Assembly: GCA_013695885.1 (NCBI GenBank)
Contig: JACCZP010000114.1
Location: forward strand, 1-11,429
Direction of reading: 5' to 3'
DNA length: 11,429 bases
Source of the DNA: Thermoleophilaceae bacterium
GTDB lineage: Bacteria > Actinomycetota > Thermoleophilia > Solirubrobacterales > Thermoleophilaceae
This document shows positions 10,849 through 11,429 of the stretch, in pieces. Position 1 is the first letter of the stretch, and the number at the start of each line of letters is the position of its first letter. Below the pieces are notes generated by a model that was not told where the DNA came from, made no database searches, and saw nothing but the letters and a program-made list of their open reading frames with translations. A program made the translations under genes and the position numbers.

Positions 10849-11429
10849 GGAGGATGCGGCTTACCGCGGCCGGAGCGGCTGCGGTCGCCGCACCGGCCCT
10901 CGTACCCGCGCAGGCCAGCGCGCACGGCATCGGCGCGCGTACGGACCTGCCCATCCCCGAGTGGCTGTTCGTCTGGGCAGCGGTCGTGGTCCTGATCGTC
11001 TCCTTCGCCGCGCTGGCCACCCTCTGGCCGCGGCCCAAGCTCGAGGGCGACGCCTGGCGCCCGCTTCCCCGGCCGCTCGGGCAGGTGCTGACCAGCCGGC
11101 CCGTCGAGATCGTGTGCGGCGCCCTGGGGGCGCTGCTCCTTCTGGTGGTGATCTGGAGCGGTCTGGTCGGCCAGCAGGTGTCGAGCGCGAACTTCGCCCC
11201 GAACTTCGTGTACATCCTGTTCTGGGTGGGCCTCGTGCCGGTGAGCCTGCTGCTCGGTGACGTCTTTCGCGTGTTCAACCCGTGGCGGGCGATCGGCCAT
11301 GCCGTGGCGTGGAGCGCGGGCAAGGCGGCCCGCCAGCCCATGCCCGCGCCGCTGGCCTATCCGGAGCGCCTGGGGCGCTGGCCGGCGGCGGTGGGGGTGC
11401 TCGTGTTCGCGTGGTTCGAGCTGGCCTAC
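10845..11429 (+). CDS. Polytopic membrane protein with signal peptide (3' end outside window)
   Basis: The frame stays open to the window edge, giving 195 residues. It starts at ATG 10845, overlapping the previous stop; ATG 10854 would lose three residues. A signal peptide with arginines, an alanine-rich core and AQASA precedes HGIGARTDLPIPEWLF. Cleavage after A26 would leave H27 as the first residue, though cleavage after A24 is also possible. Hydrophobic helices lie at about 40-61, 88-109 and 121-141, and another begins at 180. A conserved-looking turn GDVFRVFNPWRAIGH follows helix 3. I recognise no named family. Coupling to the cupredoxin-like gene and a possible N-terminal histidine, as in CopC-type copper proteins, suggest metal handling, but this is tentative. 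Confidence 0.75.
   Translation, partial: MRRMRLTAAGAAAVAAPALVPAQASAHGIGARTDLPIPEWLFVWAAVVVLIVSFAALATLWPRPKLEGDAWRPLPRPLGQVLTSRPVEIVCGALGALLLLVVIWSGLVGQQVSSANFAPNFVYILFWVGLVPVSLLLGDVFRVFNPWRAIGHAVAWSAGKAARQPMPAPLAYPERLGRWPAAVGVLVFAWFELAY

Overview
This window looks like the chromosomal replication-initiation locus of a GC-rich actinobacterium. The evidence is a G+C content near 70% (estimated by eye), GTG starts, and the gene order dnaA-dnaN-recF-dciA(DUF721)-gyrB-gyrA, all on the + strand. There is no gnd gene between dnaN and recF, and GyrB is of the large type with an insert in the TOPRIM region. The genes after gyrA also differ from those of the well-studied actinomycetes. I therefore lean to a deep-branching actinobacterial class such as Thermoleophilia, but this is an inference.

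Bases 1-4079 hold a 5'-truncated dnaA (initiator), dnaN (sliding clamp), recF (gap repair) and a small DciA/DUF721 gene (helicase operator) whose ATGA start overlaps the recF stop. No DnaA-box cluster is visible in the dnaA-dnaN gap, so the origin is probably upstream of dnaA, outside the window. Bases 4080-4251 are an AT-richer control region ahead of gyrB: three T-tracts near helical phase, an inverted repeat, an extended -10 element and a leader hairpin. gyrB and gyrA (4252-9354) are only 3 nt apart and encode DNA gyrase. Together these genes load the helicase, hold the polymerase, repair gaps and set supercoiling.

Bases 9355-9712 have no ordinary gene but contain the most unusual signal in the window. 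A Shine-Dalgarno sequence almost fully complementary to the 16S rRNA 3' end is followed by a 14-codon ORF, two candidate stem-loops, a 7-nt segment able to mask that Shine-Dalgarno, and a perfect 13-bp hairpin. This could be an independent small RNA/peptide gene or a leader/attenuator for the downstream operon.

Bases 9713-11429 hold three envelope genes: a histidine-containing four-helix membrane protein, an anchored extracytoplasmic cupredoxin-fold protein, and the start of a polytopic membrane protein whose signal peptide may be cut just before a histidine. They resemble metal (copper?) handling genes, but no function is proven. I saw no tRNA, rRNA, CRISPR array, insertion sequence or other mobile element.
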